Origin: Acheta domesticus
Lineage: Eukaryota > Arthropoda > Insecta > Orthoptera > Gryllidae
Assembly (NCBI GenBank): GCA_031308135.1
Contig: JAHLJT010004567.1
Span: forward strand, 30,415,602-30,479,601
DNA: 64,000 bases
Direction of reading: 5' to 3'
A model generated the notes under the pieces. That model had not been told where the DNA came from. It was given only the letters and a program-made list of their open reading frames with translations, and did no database searches. Each line of letters opens with the position of its first letter. Position 1 is the stretch's first letter. The position numbers and the translations under genes are program-made. Shown in pieces: positions 1-11,814 of the stretch.

Positions 1-724
1 ATATAATTAAATGAAGCTAAAATTTCGTTTTTAACACATGTTTCATAACAACCAAAAATCAAAATATCCAACTTTTTGCAACTTAAAATACATACCAAAT
101 GAAAAGTGCTGAAAGTTGCACGATCAATGGCACAAGCAAATACTCGGAGAGGTATGACCTGAATGTAACACCGCTTCATTCTGTGCCTCTGGCTACCTCT
201 ACGCCAGTGGGTCGCCTGCCAATGTCTATACTTCGCCACGCCTCTGCTCTGTGACAGCCGACGCGCTGGCTGGCGACTACTGCCAGACGCAGTGATCAAA
301 ACTTGGTATTGGGAATTGAAACGCGTTAAAAAACGCGACATATCCGAAGTTAAAATGTTAGCGTTTGCACCCCTCACACCAATCCACCCGGGCAAAGCTT
401 TGCACGACTGCCTGCATCTGAAAAGGGTAGTCGCATGTCAACAGAAACGCGTTCTAAATCCTCGCTGACTTCCAGGATACGAGAATCCTGCTCTCTCATT
501 ACCCATTTACCTGTTTACGCAGCGGGATTCCTTGTGCTCAGTCAAATTATATACAAACGAATCAATGTATAAACCAATTAAGCCTCCAACTGACTATCAA
601 TTACCAATTCTCCATTCATATATCCTTTCAATTATTTATACATTCTTACTTCACCCTTTCTCTAATTCACTACCACAATGTATCACCTTAGTAAATAAAA
701 TTAAATAGAAATTTGAGAAGTTAT
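1..724. other. AT-rich non-coding stretch
   Basis: No gene, RNA or repeat that I recognise. A slightly GC-richer patch (about 130-340) contains short stretches such as gacgcgctggctggcgac, but it carries no open frame of note and does not match any other part of the window by eye. Confidence 0.6.
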
Positions 725-988
725 TTTTAACCAAAATACTCGGACTTTGTGAGAAAAGAAAGTTATATTATCGTGCGCGGAAAACGGCGAATTTTTAGCA
801 GAAAAAAATCTTATTGCCGACCCCTGGTAACAAAAAAGTGGATAAATCTAATTGCTAAATTTATAAAATGAAAAATCCTCTAAAACATGGTGTAGCCAGA
901 ATCTACGTTTTGTGGGTCGTTGATACCGAAAAATCGATTGTCGCCAAAGCATCTGTCCGTCCGTCCGTCTGTCCGCCTGAAAACACTA
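725..988 (-). repeat. Rep-B interspersed repeat, reverse copy
   Basis: Read on the minus strand, this has the Rep-B order seen elsewhere in the window: a GACGGACGGAC-type tract (here gtccgtccgtccgtctgtcc at 955-975 on the plus strand), then a block with ATCGATTTTTCGGTATCA, then a GGATTTATCCACTTTTT block, then a GCTAAAAATTCGCCG-like block. The same order of blocks occurs at about 6.9-7.2, 15.5-15.8, 27.9-28.0, 34.4-34.7 and 60.4-60.6 kb. No protein is encoded; it looks like a decayed non-autonomous element. Its class is unknown to me. Confidence 0.6.
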
Positions 989-1660
989 TTGCATCTTTAT
1001 GTAGCAATATAATGTAGAGGAACAGTTAGAAATAATGCAAGAAAGTATGTTATGTTGTAGCACCACCAATTTACAATGATTTACTCCTCCGATGGTCCTC
1101 TTGTTCACTTTTATTTTACAGGGAAGAATATTGCATGTACTTTCATAAAAAAAATGTGGCTGTTCTCTTACAATGTCCATACGAAATAAAATAATTTTAT
1201 TTAAAATGTCCCCACAACTGTTTAAATAAAATAATGGTTTTTTTGATTAATAATGGAATTTGAAGCAGTAGAGTCAAATTGCAACAGGCAAAGCACTACA
1301 TTCGAGCGAAAGTGTCAATAAACAGTCGGAATCGTCAATAATAAAAATTAAACATTTAAAGTTATATTTATGTACCGATATTGTAAAGATAAATCTAATA
1401 TTTCATTTAAATATTTCAGCAATTGCCCTTCCTCTCGCGTAATGAAACAATCTGAGAATGGCGTGTTCTCATCTTTCTGAAATCAGTTTATTCTAGGATA
1501 TACCTTTAGAAATACTTAGGAACGTTAGAAGGATAACAATGCTTTGCACACAGATAATCCTCACATTCATCTCGTAAAACGTCTCTGTAACAATTATCAT
1601 TGTTTCTAATTCCCATCCACAATAATCCGACGAATTTCGAAGTCTCTTGAGGAGAAGTCT
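989..1660. other. AT-rich non-coding stretch
   Basis: Mostly A/T with scattered short open frames of no recognisable content. No repeat family of this window was detected here. Confidence 0.55.
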
Positions 1661-2660
1661 GAGCACCTCGTGACTTCCGCGTCTCGCTCGCTACGCTGAG
1701 CGCCCTCTCGCGGAGCAGCAAGAGGCTCAATGAAACTAATTGCCACGCACAAGGAGTCTCGGGCGCCGCCGCCGCCGCCGCCTCCGCGTCCCTCACGCTC
1801 CCTGGCTCGCTCCTCTCCCTGCTCACGCTCACCGCCGACACGTTCACCGTCCGCTCTCACGCTCACGCTCTCGTTCTTTCTCGCTCTCACACTCACGCTC
1901 TCACTTTCTCGCTCTCGTTGTCACTCTCGCTCTTTCGCTCTCACGTCCTCGTTTTGTCGCTCTCGCTTCCTCGCTCTCGTTCTTTCGTTTTCTCGCTCTC
2001 AGTTTCTCGCTCGCTTACCTCTCAAAGCACATGATAAACTGCTTTACCACATCACCTTAATAGGACTATTTGTCGCATATTCGTCAGCCCTCGCCCAGTT
2101 CTTACGTATGCTTCTGTTCTGCGCTGCTCTTCCGTTCTGCGTTGCGCCCTAGAAACTTTTCTTGCGACTCAGGAAATCTCTTTGAGGAGACAGATGAGGG
2201 CGCAAGAGCTCTTCGAGAAGGCATGAATGAGCAACACTGGCGGCGAATATTGTGAAGATGTCCTCACCAGGCACAGATGTTGGCACAAGCGACGACACCT
2301 CTTGCAAGTGCATGAGTGCCAATGCCAATGCAACACTTCACATTTACACCGCGAGCGAATCGTTCTAGTCACCTCCGCTGGTCACGCCCGGTGGCCCGCG
2401 CCCTCTTCCTCGGTCCTGCCCTACGCCCTTCACCTCTCCCCGCCCGCCCCCGAAGCCCCAGCCCCTTCCCCAATTTCTGCTGTTCACCACCCAAAAATTT
2501 CATTTCGTCGCCCTGGCAACGCCTCACGTCTGGCAATCCATCCCACCCCTAAGGCAGGCCCCACTCCACCCCACGACATCCCCGACCCCTTCCACCCCCT
2601 TCCTCCCTCCCCTCCCCCGCTCCGCTTCTTCCTTCGCTACGCGCGGCCGCCACCGCCGCT
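1661..2660. other. CpG-containing pyrimidine-rich block
   Basis: From about 1660 the composition switches to C/T-rich with many CpGs. Positions 1770-1785 are a short (CCG)n run. Positions 1795-2020 are a degenerate array of CGCTCTC / TCACGCTC-type hexamers. Positions 2380-2660 are strongly C-rich on the plus strand. Open frames on both strands here (up to 159 codons) are made of Ser/Arg/Leu or Pro repeats and are composition artefacts. It could be a decayed CpG island with simple-sequence expansion; no promoter element is clear. Confidence 0.5.
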
Positions 2661-2730
2661 CTCCAGTCAGATATGGAGAGTAGAAGCCTTAATTAAGAAA
2701 CGCTGATTTAAATTATGGCGCCGAAGCGAG

Positions 2731-2830
2731 CTGGCAGGCAGGCAGGCAGGCATCTGCAGGAGCGGAGCAGAGGAGGGGAACAAGAGGAGGAGGAGGAGGA
2801 AGAGAAGGAGAGTGCGAGAAACGGGACCTC
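2731..2830. repeat. Purine-rich simple repeats, (GGCA)n and (GGA)n
   Basis: A short run of about five GGCA units at 2732-2752 is followed by an AGG/GAGGA-rich tract to about 2815. The purine strand is the plus strand, opposite in sign to the pyrimidine-rich block just upstream. Confidence 0.75.
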
Positions 2831-3440
2831 CCCGCGCGAAACCGAAAGTAGAGGAAAATAAGAAATTAGGAACATCTGTCTGCCTTACCGATGTCGATTC
2901 GAAATTGAGTTCTTGGCGGAAAACGTATAAGGGAGACTATAAAGGCAAGGGTTTCCCGCCCTCTCAGAGAGAGCGAGACAGAATAGGCTGCGAGCGGCCC
3001 CGAGTGCTCCTAGCGCATAGATGTCTTATTATGGAAACAGAAATTGGACTGAATTTTGATTAACACTGAGACACACGCCTCCTGCGGCTCGCCAGGTAAT
3101 CAAAGCTTTTTGAGACGTTTCTTTGACGGTTGAGTCTGCGATGGTGGCAGGGGCGGAGTGGGTGGATGGAAAGGGGGTGGCCCTGTGGTGGCCCTCCAGT
3201 CACGCCTCCTTCAAAGACGCTGCCGGAGGAGCTTCTCAATAAAGAAGCTGTGCAGTTCGGGGGCAGCAGCTGCTCGACGGAGAATATGCCTACATTGCAG
3301 CATCTAACTGCACCACGATGTGGCCTTGAGAAGTTATCTCTAATGCCGGTTAATGTGATTATACAATATATGATCATATGAAGATATTTATAATGCGTTT
3401 TAATATAACCGTTTTTGTCTAATTTCAAATAAATCTGACA
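2831..3440. other. Mixed-composition non-coding stretch
   Basis: Intermediate GC content with open frames of about 80-120 codons on both strands, none resembling a known family. Nothing else was identified. Confidence 0.45.
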
Positions 3441-3446
3441 CTAATA

Positions 3447-3487
<41 letters not shown>

Positions 3488-3531
3488 TATCGTAATAATA
3501 AGAATAAGAATAATATTAAGAATAATAATAT
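3441..3531. repeat. (AAT)n microsatellite
   Basis: Near-perfect TAA/AAT trinucleotide repeat from 3441 to about 3488, continuing as an interrupted TAATAAGAATAA-type array to 3531. Confidence 0.95.
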
Positions 3532-5600
3532 ACGTTATTTTTCTGTGTCCCAGCATTATAAATGACCTTTTCTGTAGTACGAAATCGTTTGTAATCGGGG
3601 ATTTTACGGCACAAATGATGACGTATTAGCATTTTAAGGCACGAATGATTGGGTCATCACACATTCAGCCAATCGCAGTGAGAGAATCGTGGTAAAGGTA
3701 AACGGAACAGCCGACCACCGATTTCTCGCACAGATGTCAAATACCCGAGACTGTCACAAAAAAGTTGTTTCTCAAAATTAAGTTTGATTCTCTTATAAAT
3801 TTACAATGCTATTATATAACAATTAGCGTAGGAAACTCGTTTATAATGTTGCTTCGTAATGCATTCGTATTAAATTCGTAAAAATTTGAAAACTAGTTCC
3901 TAAAGTCGCTCCTTTTCAAAACATATACTCAAGCAATAACGCTTAAAATGATTAACTAATTGCATAAACTACTAATATTCCATACACTGATGATTAATTA
4001 ATTATTTTGAATTAGGTTTAATGCTTTATAAAATAATCTTTACACTTTATTTTTAAGTAAAAATATGTTCCTAGTGGATTGTGAGAATGCTGATGAGGTG
4101 TTGTCATTATTGAATGACTAATAATTATTGCAAACTGATGAAAGTCTGATGAGAGGGCAATGCCGTGGAAAGCGGGCTCTCTTAATAAATCTAAGTTGAC
4201 GAAAATGACTTCCATTATTTCATCCTTTCATTCACCAATATGTTCTAGTACACTGAGGAGATACTTAACAACTTTGCTTCGAATTTCTAAATATATAATT
4301 GTCCGTAAATAATGAGAATGTCATGTCACAGAAAAATACATTTCTTTACTACATGTACCTACGCTCAAACAAAATTATTGCATTTTATTCTCATTCACAA
4401 TATCCATGCATAACTAAACGTGTCGCTTGTTTGTTTTATAAAAGATTTTTAAGTGTAAAATCATTGTTATAAATAGCCGTAAGTGTTATAATTTAATATT
4501 TAATCTATCGTTTTACAATAGATAAAACTAACCATGACTGAAAATTAATGATATATACTTTTTGGACGAGCATTACGAGGAATAAATTTACACTTGAAAT
4601 GAGCTAAATGATTATGCAACTAGTTTATATTATTGCATTACATCAGTGAATTACTTTCCAACACAGAAGCCATTTCTGTTTCGCTATAAATTTGCGTAGA
4701 AAGGAGTTTTATTTTAGAATTTAGACTCGAATTTAAACCTTTCGGCAACCTTAGTTTTTGTGGCAACATGTGCATGAATATCTTTATTTATTTATCTCAT
4801 TTTGATAATATCGATCTAATAGCTGTATTTACCACAAATTTTACAAGGACATAAAGAATGCTGTCTAAATTCAAGAACTTCATGGAAAGTAATATAAATG
4901 TGCATTATTACATTTAATGAAACGTTTTTTCGTGCTAGGTTTGAATTGGTAACTCCGTTCTAGTCCCAGATAATTGTTTTTTTCTATTCATCTCGCTTAA
5001 GCAGATTCTCTTATTTATACAGGGTAATATTTTAACACATTTTAGGAATTCTGTTATTTATTGTTTCTGAATGTTCATTGTATAAATATTCTTTGTGAAT
5101 GAAAAGTTAAAATGCCGTCTGTGAGGTTGTTGGACTTCGAGATCTATTACTGTGTGTTGATTAAAATTTACATATTCTGTAAGGTTAATCTGGTGACCGC
5201 CATGCATAAATTTAATGGTTTCTATTATCCTTTAATTATAGACAATTAAATACTAATATGATATTAAGTATTTTTCACAAGAAAAACTTATTTAATCAAG
5301 GCAGTAGTAACTGTTAAGGCCAACATAACGAGCTGAAGACAACAGACCAAGTACAATACAATCTAATAAACATATTACGTATTTGACTATCTATAATTAA
5401 AGGATACTAAAACCCATTACATCTTCTAGTGTATACTAGATTTTTCACAAAACAGATTCAGTCCTAGCAAGCCAAGACGTTTTATCCCTGTAATGAAAAA
5501 GTAGCGAACGTAATGAATTGTACGATAAAACACCATTTTATGAGCAATTTATTGAATCGAATTGGCAATGATAAAACTTGTATTGGCTTACTTAATATAT
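3532..5600. other. AT-rich non-coding stretch, about 2 kb
   Basis: Low GC content with no open frame over 65 codons until 5.5 kb. No repeat family of this window and no RNA gene recognised. Confidence 0.6.
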
Positions 5601-6260
5601 ATTTCTCATCTTCTGGCAATTACTCGCGACGTATCAGTAGCAGGAGCGGTGTTCAGTGGTGGAGCGAGAGCAGCGCCCCTGTGGCTGCTGGGGACGCGCG
5701 AGCGAGCTGTCCTGAAAGCGCGGGTGGCCGTCGCTGCCTGGTCCAAAGCACCTCGCCACGAGGAGGGGCGTGCGGGGCGGGGCGGTGGCGGAAACCAGCA
5801 AAAACTGGGGATCGCAACTACGCCGGAAGTTGAGGCGGGGCGGAGGGGAGCAGCATGGCTGAAGCGGAGTGGAGCAGGGGCGGAGCGGGGCTGAGAGCGG
5901 AGCGCGCGCGAGTGGCGAACGGGCGCGGGTGGGTCCGCCTCCTGTGCGGGGTAAACACGGCCGGAGCTTTGTGTCCGGGGGCGGCGGGGGTGGGGCGGGG
6001 GACGGGGTCGTCCCTTTGAAGCGCCAATGCACGGCCGCGGCGTCGCCGCCCCCGGCGCCTCTGTCCGTCCCGCCCGCCCCGCCCCGCCCCGCCCCGCCCC
6101 GCCCCGCCCCGCCCCGCCCCGCCCCGCCCGCCCCGCCCTCCCCGCCCTCTCCGGTGGCAACCTCCGCCTTCCACCTGCCCGCTCGCGAGGTGGCTTAAAG
6201 ATTCCGCTCGCGATCCCGTTGGGCGTAATCTCTGCGAGAGCGCTGCGTGCAGATGCCGTT
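5601..6260. promoter_or_regulatory. CpG island (no transcript evidence)
   Basis: An abrupt switch from AT-rich to very GC-rich sequence with frequent CpG (ggcgggg, gcgcgcgcg and similar). It contains GC-box-like GGGGCGGGG motifs on both strands and a perfect (GCCCC)10 array. Overlapping open frames up to 223 codons on several frames are typical of stop-codon-poor GC-rich DNA and show no domain. The 3' edge returns to AT-rich sequence near 6290. It could be a promoter-associated island or an unmethylated regulatory island; which one cannot be decided from sequence. Confidence 0.5.
6076..6125. repeat. (GCCCC)10 pentanucleotide array
   Basis: Ten exact GCCCC units, with imperfect units on both sides. 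The minus strand is (GGGGC)n, able in principle to form G-quadruplexes. An equivalent array in the opposite orientation lies at 43651-43695. Confidence 0.95.
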
Positions 6261-6379
6261 GCGAGATCATGACACAAGGAGCGACGGGGAGAAAAAGCGC
6301 AAAATTATTTGCTGAAAAAAGATGCATCTGTTTGAGAGAAGTAATCTTACATAAATGAACTAGAGGGTCTCAAGCAGCA

Positions 6380-7212
6380 CAGACTTTCTCACTTTATTTA
6401 TAAATTTGCAATTTTCGAAAATTTAGGGAGTTTAACGAAAATGAGATCCATGCCATTCTTTTAAGCATCCCTTCTTCTATCCGTGGAAAACATTTGGTGT
6501 AGTTTTTGAGGGAACATGTTACTTTTTTTTAATTTGCTGATATTTAGCGCTGTTACACCAAAACTACTCATATTTTTGAAAAATTAAACATAGTTTTATT
6601 TAAATACCCGTCCTTGAAGGAGCATATTTCATTAAGGAACAAATGTCTTCAATATTATAGTTGCAGGAAGACACACAAAAAATTGCACTTTTCAATTTTC
6701 AAAAAATCTGGGATTCAAACAAAAATGAGATCTCCATGCACATTCTCTTAAGCGTCCTTTGCGTTACACGAAGACGATGTTTAATAAAAAATTTTGGGAA
6801 AAAATGGGTGTCATTTTTGGGAAAAATTGAAAATGTTTTTGAGGTTTCGGGTAAAGTACCCTCAAAAATAAAAAATATCCGTCTGAAACCCCCCAAAGCC
6901 TTGAGTTTCATTCGGATCGATGGGGCAATATCAATTTTGAAGAAAATTAGCTGAACGGTTTAGGTACTAGCGTTGATCACTGACGGACTGACTGACTGAA
7001 GTGTTGCCTTCAATCGATTTTTCTGCATTAAGGATACACAGAACATAGATTCTGGCATAAACATGTAAGAGATTTTTTTTCTGTATTTAGCAACATGTTT
7101 TATCCACTTTTTCGTTGCCATGGGCCGGCAATAAGAATATTTCTGTCGGAATTCGCAGTTTTCCTGAGCACGATTACATAACTTTATCTTCTTATGAAGT
7201 ATCTTCATAAAG
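6380..7212 (+). repeat. Rep-B interspersed repeat, with duplicated 5' part
   Basis: The 5' module (cttttcaattttcRaaaa ... caaaaatgagatc ... attctcttaagcgtcc) occurs twice in tandem, at about 6405-6480 and 6685-6760. It is followed once by the gacggactgactgactg tract (6981-6998), an aatcgatttttctgcatta block, tttatccactttttcg at 7099-7114 and an aattcgcagtttt block at 7150-7163. The remaining frames are short. Similar full-length copies lie at about 15.0, 34.1 and 60.2 kb. Confidence 0.65.
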
Positions 7213-9449
7213 GCGAGAAAAAACCGGAACTTGAAAAAAAGACATCGTGATTTACATAAAATAAACTAAAAATGGGTAGAATGTCAGTAAAATTGTTATT
7301 AATGTAACAGGGAATATATTTGTAATTAAAGGTATTTAGGGAAAGAAGAGAAGTAAATTGACATTGTAAAACAATTTTTATGTTACGGTCTCTTGTACGG
7401 CTATAATATGCAAAAATATTTTTAAATTAATTTAATGACTAAAGTATTTCAGCACGTTAATGTAGAAAGTTCATATTAATTTTAATTTTTTTAAATACCA
7501 GACCAGAGGAATGTTTGCACTTTACATTGTGAGCAAGAAAAACACAGTTTATAAATATAATTTTGTTTTAGATGAAAAATGCGTTAATAGAGGTTACATA
7601 GGTAGAGTTATATATGCACAAAAGGTAAATTGCCATACGACGCAGACAAAAATTAAAGTATGAATCGTTTCGAACGAATATCCAGGGAGGATATCCCCGC
7701 TGTAAACGTCTTTAGACATTATTGCGTTTATGAGCGAATTCAGATTTAACACCGTGCATACATAGTTATACAGAGAAAACTAGTGCGTAAAGTAGAGAAT
7801 GCCCAAGGTGGAGATATTAAGAGAAGTGATATCTTCTAGAAGATAGATTCATTAAATATAAGTTTGTGTAATGTCATGCGTCAATAGGTAGTGATTCATG
7901 GCTAAGATTTTAGGAGACTCTCTTACCTCTCAAAAAGTCTCAAAATATTGAATTCTAAACGGAGATATGGTAGCATAAATAATAAATAATTTTTCTCTTC
8001 GGATTTCTTTAATATGAAAAGCAGAATCTGAAGGTGGATACATCAACTGCAGAAAGGGTCCCCCGAGCCGTATAAATAGGACAATAGAATGGAAAATGGT
8101 CTATAAAGACGTGAAATGTGCATTTCGGAATTCACGCCCTTCCGGCAATAACGAGAAAATAAAGTTTGATATTCAGATTCCCCTCTTTTATGTGCATATA
8201 TGGCATATACAAGGTTTCAAGTCATTTCTGAGTGTTTCATAGATATTTGGCGTCAACTTAGGGGTTTGTTTGTGAAGTCAGTTTATTATTTTTCTCGGTT
8301 ATGACACGACAACCAAACTGATATTTTTGTTACGCATGACTATTGAAAGTAGCTTCATTTTCAATTATGATTTATTCACTAATAACGCTTATATGGCTTT
8401 ACGTAAATTAGTTATGTTATTAATTTAATTTGATTAAACGCAATAATTTTCATTTACAATAATCTCTGGTTCTCGACGCGTAAGGAATTCCATATCGGAG
8501 TTAATTGTGATAAATTTCTTTCTAACTCTTGTGTAAAATATGAGTAAAAATGAGGATTTAAAAATTCTTTTTTATTCCCAAAATCCCAGAAAAGATTGCT
8601 GGATCTATTGAAGGAATGTACGAAAGTTTTAATATAACGTATCGTACCCAGATTCATATCCAAGTGCTAGGAAAGAGATCATACATTTTATCTCAGTTTC
8701 ACGAGTGTCAAGGCTCAGTCTATTGATTGGGAGTCTGAATTTCTCATGGAATTATTTACAAGGTTTGTTACCTATGCTCTCATTGTCAGACAAAAATTAA
8801 CTCAAAGCCATTGTGTTATCTTCATAATCGGCTGTAATATTTGAAGTAAATGAATGAAAAAAAGTTGAATGTTTTGACAAAGCTTCATTGCATCAGTTTA
8901 TTACATCTAAAATATTTAAAAGTTTTTAATCATTTAGCATATACAGCCTCCCATGAAGTTGTCACGACTGTTAAGTAATCGACAGTTACCTAATAGAACC
9001 GCAGCTAGTTGACATAGAATTATAAAACGGCTACCAGTCCACTTGGGGGAAATAACACCCCATCGCTGGGAAAATTGCACGTGGAAACGAATGCAGTAAA
9101 AGACAGGGATTTTGCTAAAGCTTGTGGAGTGGACGGAGAAGGAAGAGAACGAACGCAAGAATGAGAAGAGAGGTAATGAGAGGGACGATGCACTGGAGAG
9201 AGACCTCTTTTGTGGGACTCGTTGCGACCGCTCCGGGCGTGTGGCGCTAGATGTGGTGGCAGAGAAAGGAGTGGAGGTCTTGTAAGGGGTAGAGTAGCGA
9301 CATGGCTTGCACTGCTTCCTCTGTCTTTGCTTCGAGCGGTTACGTTCGATTCTGATAATGAGCATGCGGAAATGGAAATCCGACTAGATCTTTGTGCAGT
9401 GTTCTACATGTTGTGTGAGTAATAGTAAAATTCAAGGTATGAACTGAAA
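7213..9449. other. AT-rich non-coding stretch, about 2.2 kb
   Basis: Mostly AT-rich with no recognisable coding or RNA feature. About 9090-9330 is GC-richer and has an open frame of up to 143 codons on the minus strand without recognisable domains. Confidence 0.55.
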
Positions 9450-9705
9450 TAATTGAAGACGTGAGATCCCGGCTATCCGGGTGACGCCACCAGGCTGTGT
9501 AGCCGCCGTTTCGACCATCATTTTGCGGTCTTCTTCAGAGCTGGTCTGCGCTGGGGTAGTCAGGTTAATGGGCTTGGGCCCTGAAGAAGACCGCGAAATG
9601 ATGGTCGAAATGTCGGCCACACAGCCTGGTACGCGGCGTCACCCGGATAGCCGAGATCTCAACTCTGGCCGCGGAAGCCTAAGACTTCATGTAATTGAAG
9701 ACGTG
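9450..9705. mobile_element. Fold-back (Penelope-like) element with 14-bp TSD
   Basis: Two long inverted arms, 9463-9538 and 9581-9660, match closely when one is reverse-complemented, separated by a spacer of about 42 bp. A tail (9661-9691, with gccgcggaagcctaag) follows. The whole is flanked by an exact 14-bp direct repeat, taattgaagacgtg, at 9450-9463 and 9692-9705, which reads as a target-site duplication. Each arm holds CTGAAGA, then a GACC...GGTC stem, then GAAA, the central part of a hammerhead ribozyme core. Penelope-like retroelements are known to carry hammerhead motifs in their terminal repeats, so an inverted pair of such ends is my best reading. A second, more diverged copy is at 53813-54120 and shares the tail. 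No reverse transcriptase is present. Confidence 0.7.
9581..9608 (+). ncRNA. Hammerhead-ribozyme-like core, right arm
   Basis: Order seen: CTGAAGA (9581-9587, fits CUGANGA), a short stem with GACC and GGTC (9589-9592 and 9602-9605) and an A-rich loop, then GAAA. The left arm carries the same order on the minus strand (9538 down to about 9510). I could not find convincing helices I and III or a cleavage NUH, so activity is unproven and the element may be inactive. Confidence 0.35.
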
Positions 9706-10194
9706 CTTCAGTTACGGTTCATTGGTCTTACGTATATCTCAAATTCTTAACATGCAACTATCCTCTTGTTTTAGGATGAAAATTATAATGAGCGTGTTTT
9801 CATGTTATGAGTTAAATATGTTCATGAACTGTTCTCAAATATGAAATTAAAGCCAGTTACGGAACGAAAATTCCAGCATTATATTAAAATAAGTGATTTG
9901 ACGAAGGGATTTGTGTTGCAAGAAAAAAGTGAAGGTTTTTTTTCATCTTAACCATTTCCATGAAATTATCAATTTATATTTAATTTTCGTCTTGAAATTA
10001 ATATGCAGTAAAAAGTGGAGTTCTAAAATTTCTTCAAAACCAAACCGAAGAGGATCCAGAAACTAAGTCATAAGCACATAGTGAATACGATCAATCTGAA
10101 TGACAATATTACAATGTTAAAACGTCGTCGCCTCATTGTAATAACGGATGAGGTCAGCACCACACATTAATTTTCGAAAGAAACCCTTCATCGG
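9706..10194. other. AT-rich non-coding stretch
   Basis: Nothing recognised. The right flank of the fold-back element runs into ordinary AT-rich DNA. Confidence 0.55.
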
Positions 10195-10870
10195 AGAGAA
10201 CATTTTCGTCCGCTGCAACTAGAAGTGGGCGGAGCCGCCGACGTGGCAGCGGTGGCGGCCTTTGTAGACGATAATTAAGAGGGGGCGGCGACCGCCCCCG
10301 ATCTGCCGCGGAGACACAACCCCCTCATTAGCCAGAAAGATTAAAAATGAGTTATTGACACAACAAACTAATTACCGCATATAAATATGCCCCGCCCTCT
10401 CGAGTTATAAATTTCAAAATTGCCTCTCAGGAACGATTCTCTTTACCTCGCCCTCTCCGAGCGATCAACCCCCACCCCCGCCCCCGCTCCGAAAACAACC
10501 CCTTGCGGCCCCAGGAGAGCCCTGCCCCGCGGCCAACGATCCGCGCCGAATTTGATCAGAATTCAATGAGAGAGAAATCGGCGTATTAGCGGCGTTGGGT
10601 TTTCATATTTGGCCTAAATTATATTTATATGCCCCGAGAGACCCCGTTCACCTGTTTGAAAGGCAAACCCTCGGCGGCGGGGGCTCGCAGCGCTGTTTGA
10701 AGATAACGCCGTAGGAAGTTTCATTTCCGCGCCCTTGTGTGCATATTTGCATGCGCATTAAACTCAATTTGGACGGCTGCAGGCCCCGGGCGGCGGCGGC
10801 GGGGCCAGGCGAAGGGTGGGAGGGTGGCAGGGGAGCGGGGTGGGGAGTGATAGGGGCGGCGGATTGCTAG
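10195..10870. promoter_or_regulatory. Candidate enhancer island with homeodomain and POU motifs
   Basis: GC-rich, non-repetitive DNA with embedded AT-rich motif clusters. Seen: ctcattag and ctaatta (about 10325-10375), ATATGCCCCG twice (10385-10394 and 10627-10636), a perfect octamer ATTTGCAT (10745-10752, the POU-domain consensus) directly followed by GCATTAA, and a ggcgttgggttttcatattt patch. No open frame. The mixture of CpG-rich spacers and homeodomain-type cores resembles conserved developmental enhancers; conservation itself cannot be seen here. Confidence 0.45.
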
Positions 10871-11814
10871 TGTGCGCTAGCGTGCGTTGTAGAAGTGGTT
10901 GGAAATGATCGGTGAAAAACTGAAATTATGATAGTTTCGGTAAACGAGAACAGTGTTAGGGGTGGTGGGGTGATCACTGACGGAAAAAATGACGAAAGCT
11001 GTAAGAACGTTCCATTTTTAGTGTAAAACTTTCCACTTACTATTAGGCCTTTTAAAATATTGGTAATTGAGATATCGCGAAATGAAAACCCGTCAGTTTT
11101 GCATGGGGCATAGCAAATGATAAGAAAAGTGTGTAGTTCTTTAATTGACGTAAAAAGTTCACATTGAACAGTTTTTTCAACTTTGCGTGGAAAGATCAAG
11201 TTCCTTCACTTTCACAAATCAGAGTCAGAAGGATCCCCCAAAGAGGGGGGACTCAAACTTGCTAGTTTTTGCACATAACAGGTAAAGGGAAAAATGATAG
11301 TAATATGATGCGGAGAAACAAAATGTGTACCTCTCTATTACTTTACCCATATTAATAAAAGCTTGAAATACTCGCGAATTCCTAGTATAATTATTGCGTT
11401 CATCAGCTCTTTCTTTTCCATACCAAAGCTTCATGTCTCATGCGTATCTTTTATCTTTCCACCATGAGTGAAACACTGTACACGACTTTCGTGTTCTGGA
11501 AATGGTTCTCCGGATATGACCGTCGCCATATAGCGGAAGTGATTATTTTTGTATGATCATAGTGAAGTATAAATGTCTGTAGTTACGTAGTGTTCTATTA
11601 AGGAGCTCTGGAATCTCGTTTGTGATTTGCATTATTCTACGAAAATTAGATATAGCATTAACGGCTCGTTCCCTAAGAGGCACATGAGATATTCTCTTCA
11701 TATACGTTTTACAGGTATTTGGTCAGGTAATGAATGTCGTAAACTATCCTCGTATTGTACATTTAACCAAGTCTGTTGTCGCCTTGAGGATACGACCAAG
11801 AGACCGATGAAGTG
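10871..11814. other. AT-rich non-coding stretch
   Basis: No gene, repeat family or RNA recognised. Open frames are up to 110 codons without recognisable content. Confidence 0.5.

Noticed and set aside
5606..6277. 223-codon minus-strand frame
   Set aside because: Stop-poor GC-rich island; the Gly/Arg/Ala run comes from the (GCCCC)10 array.
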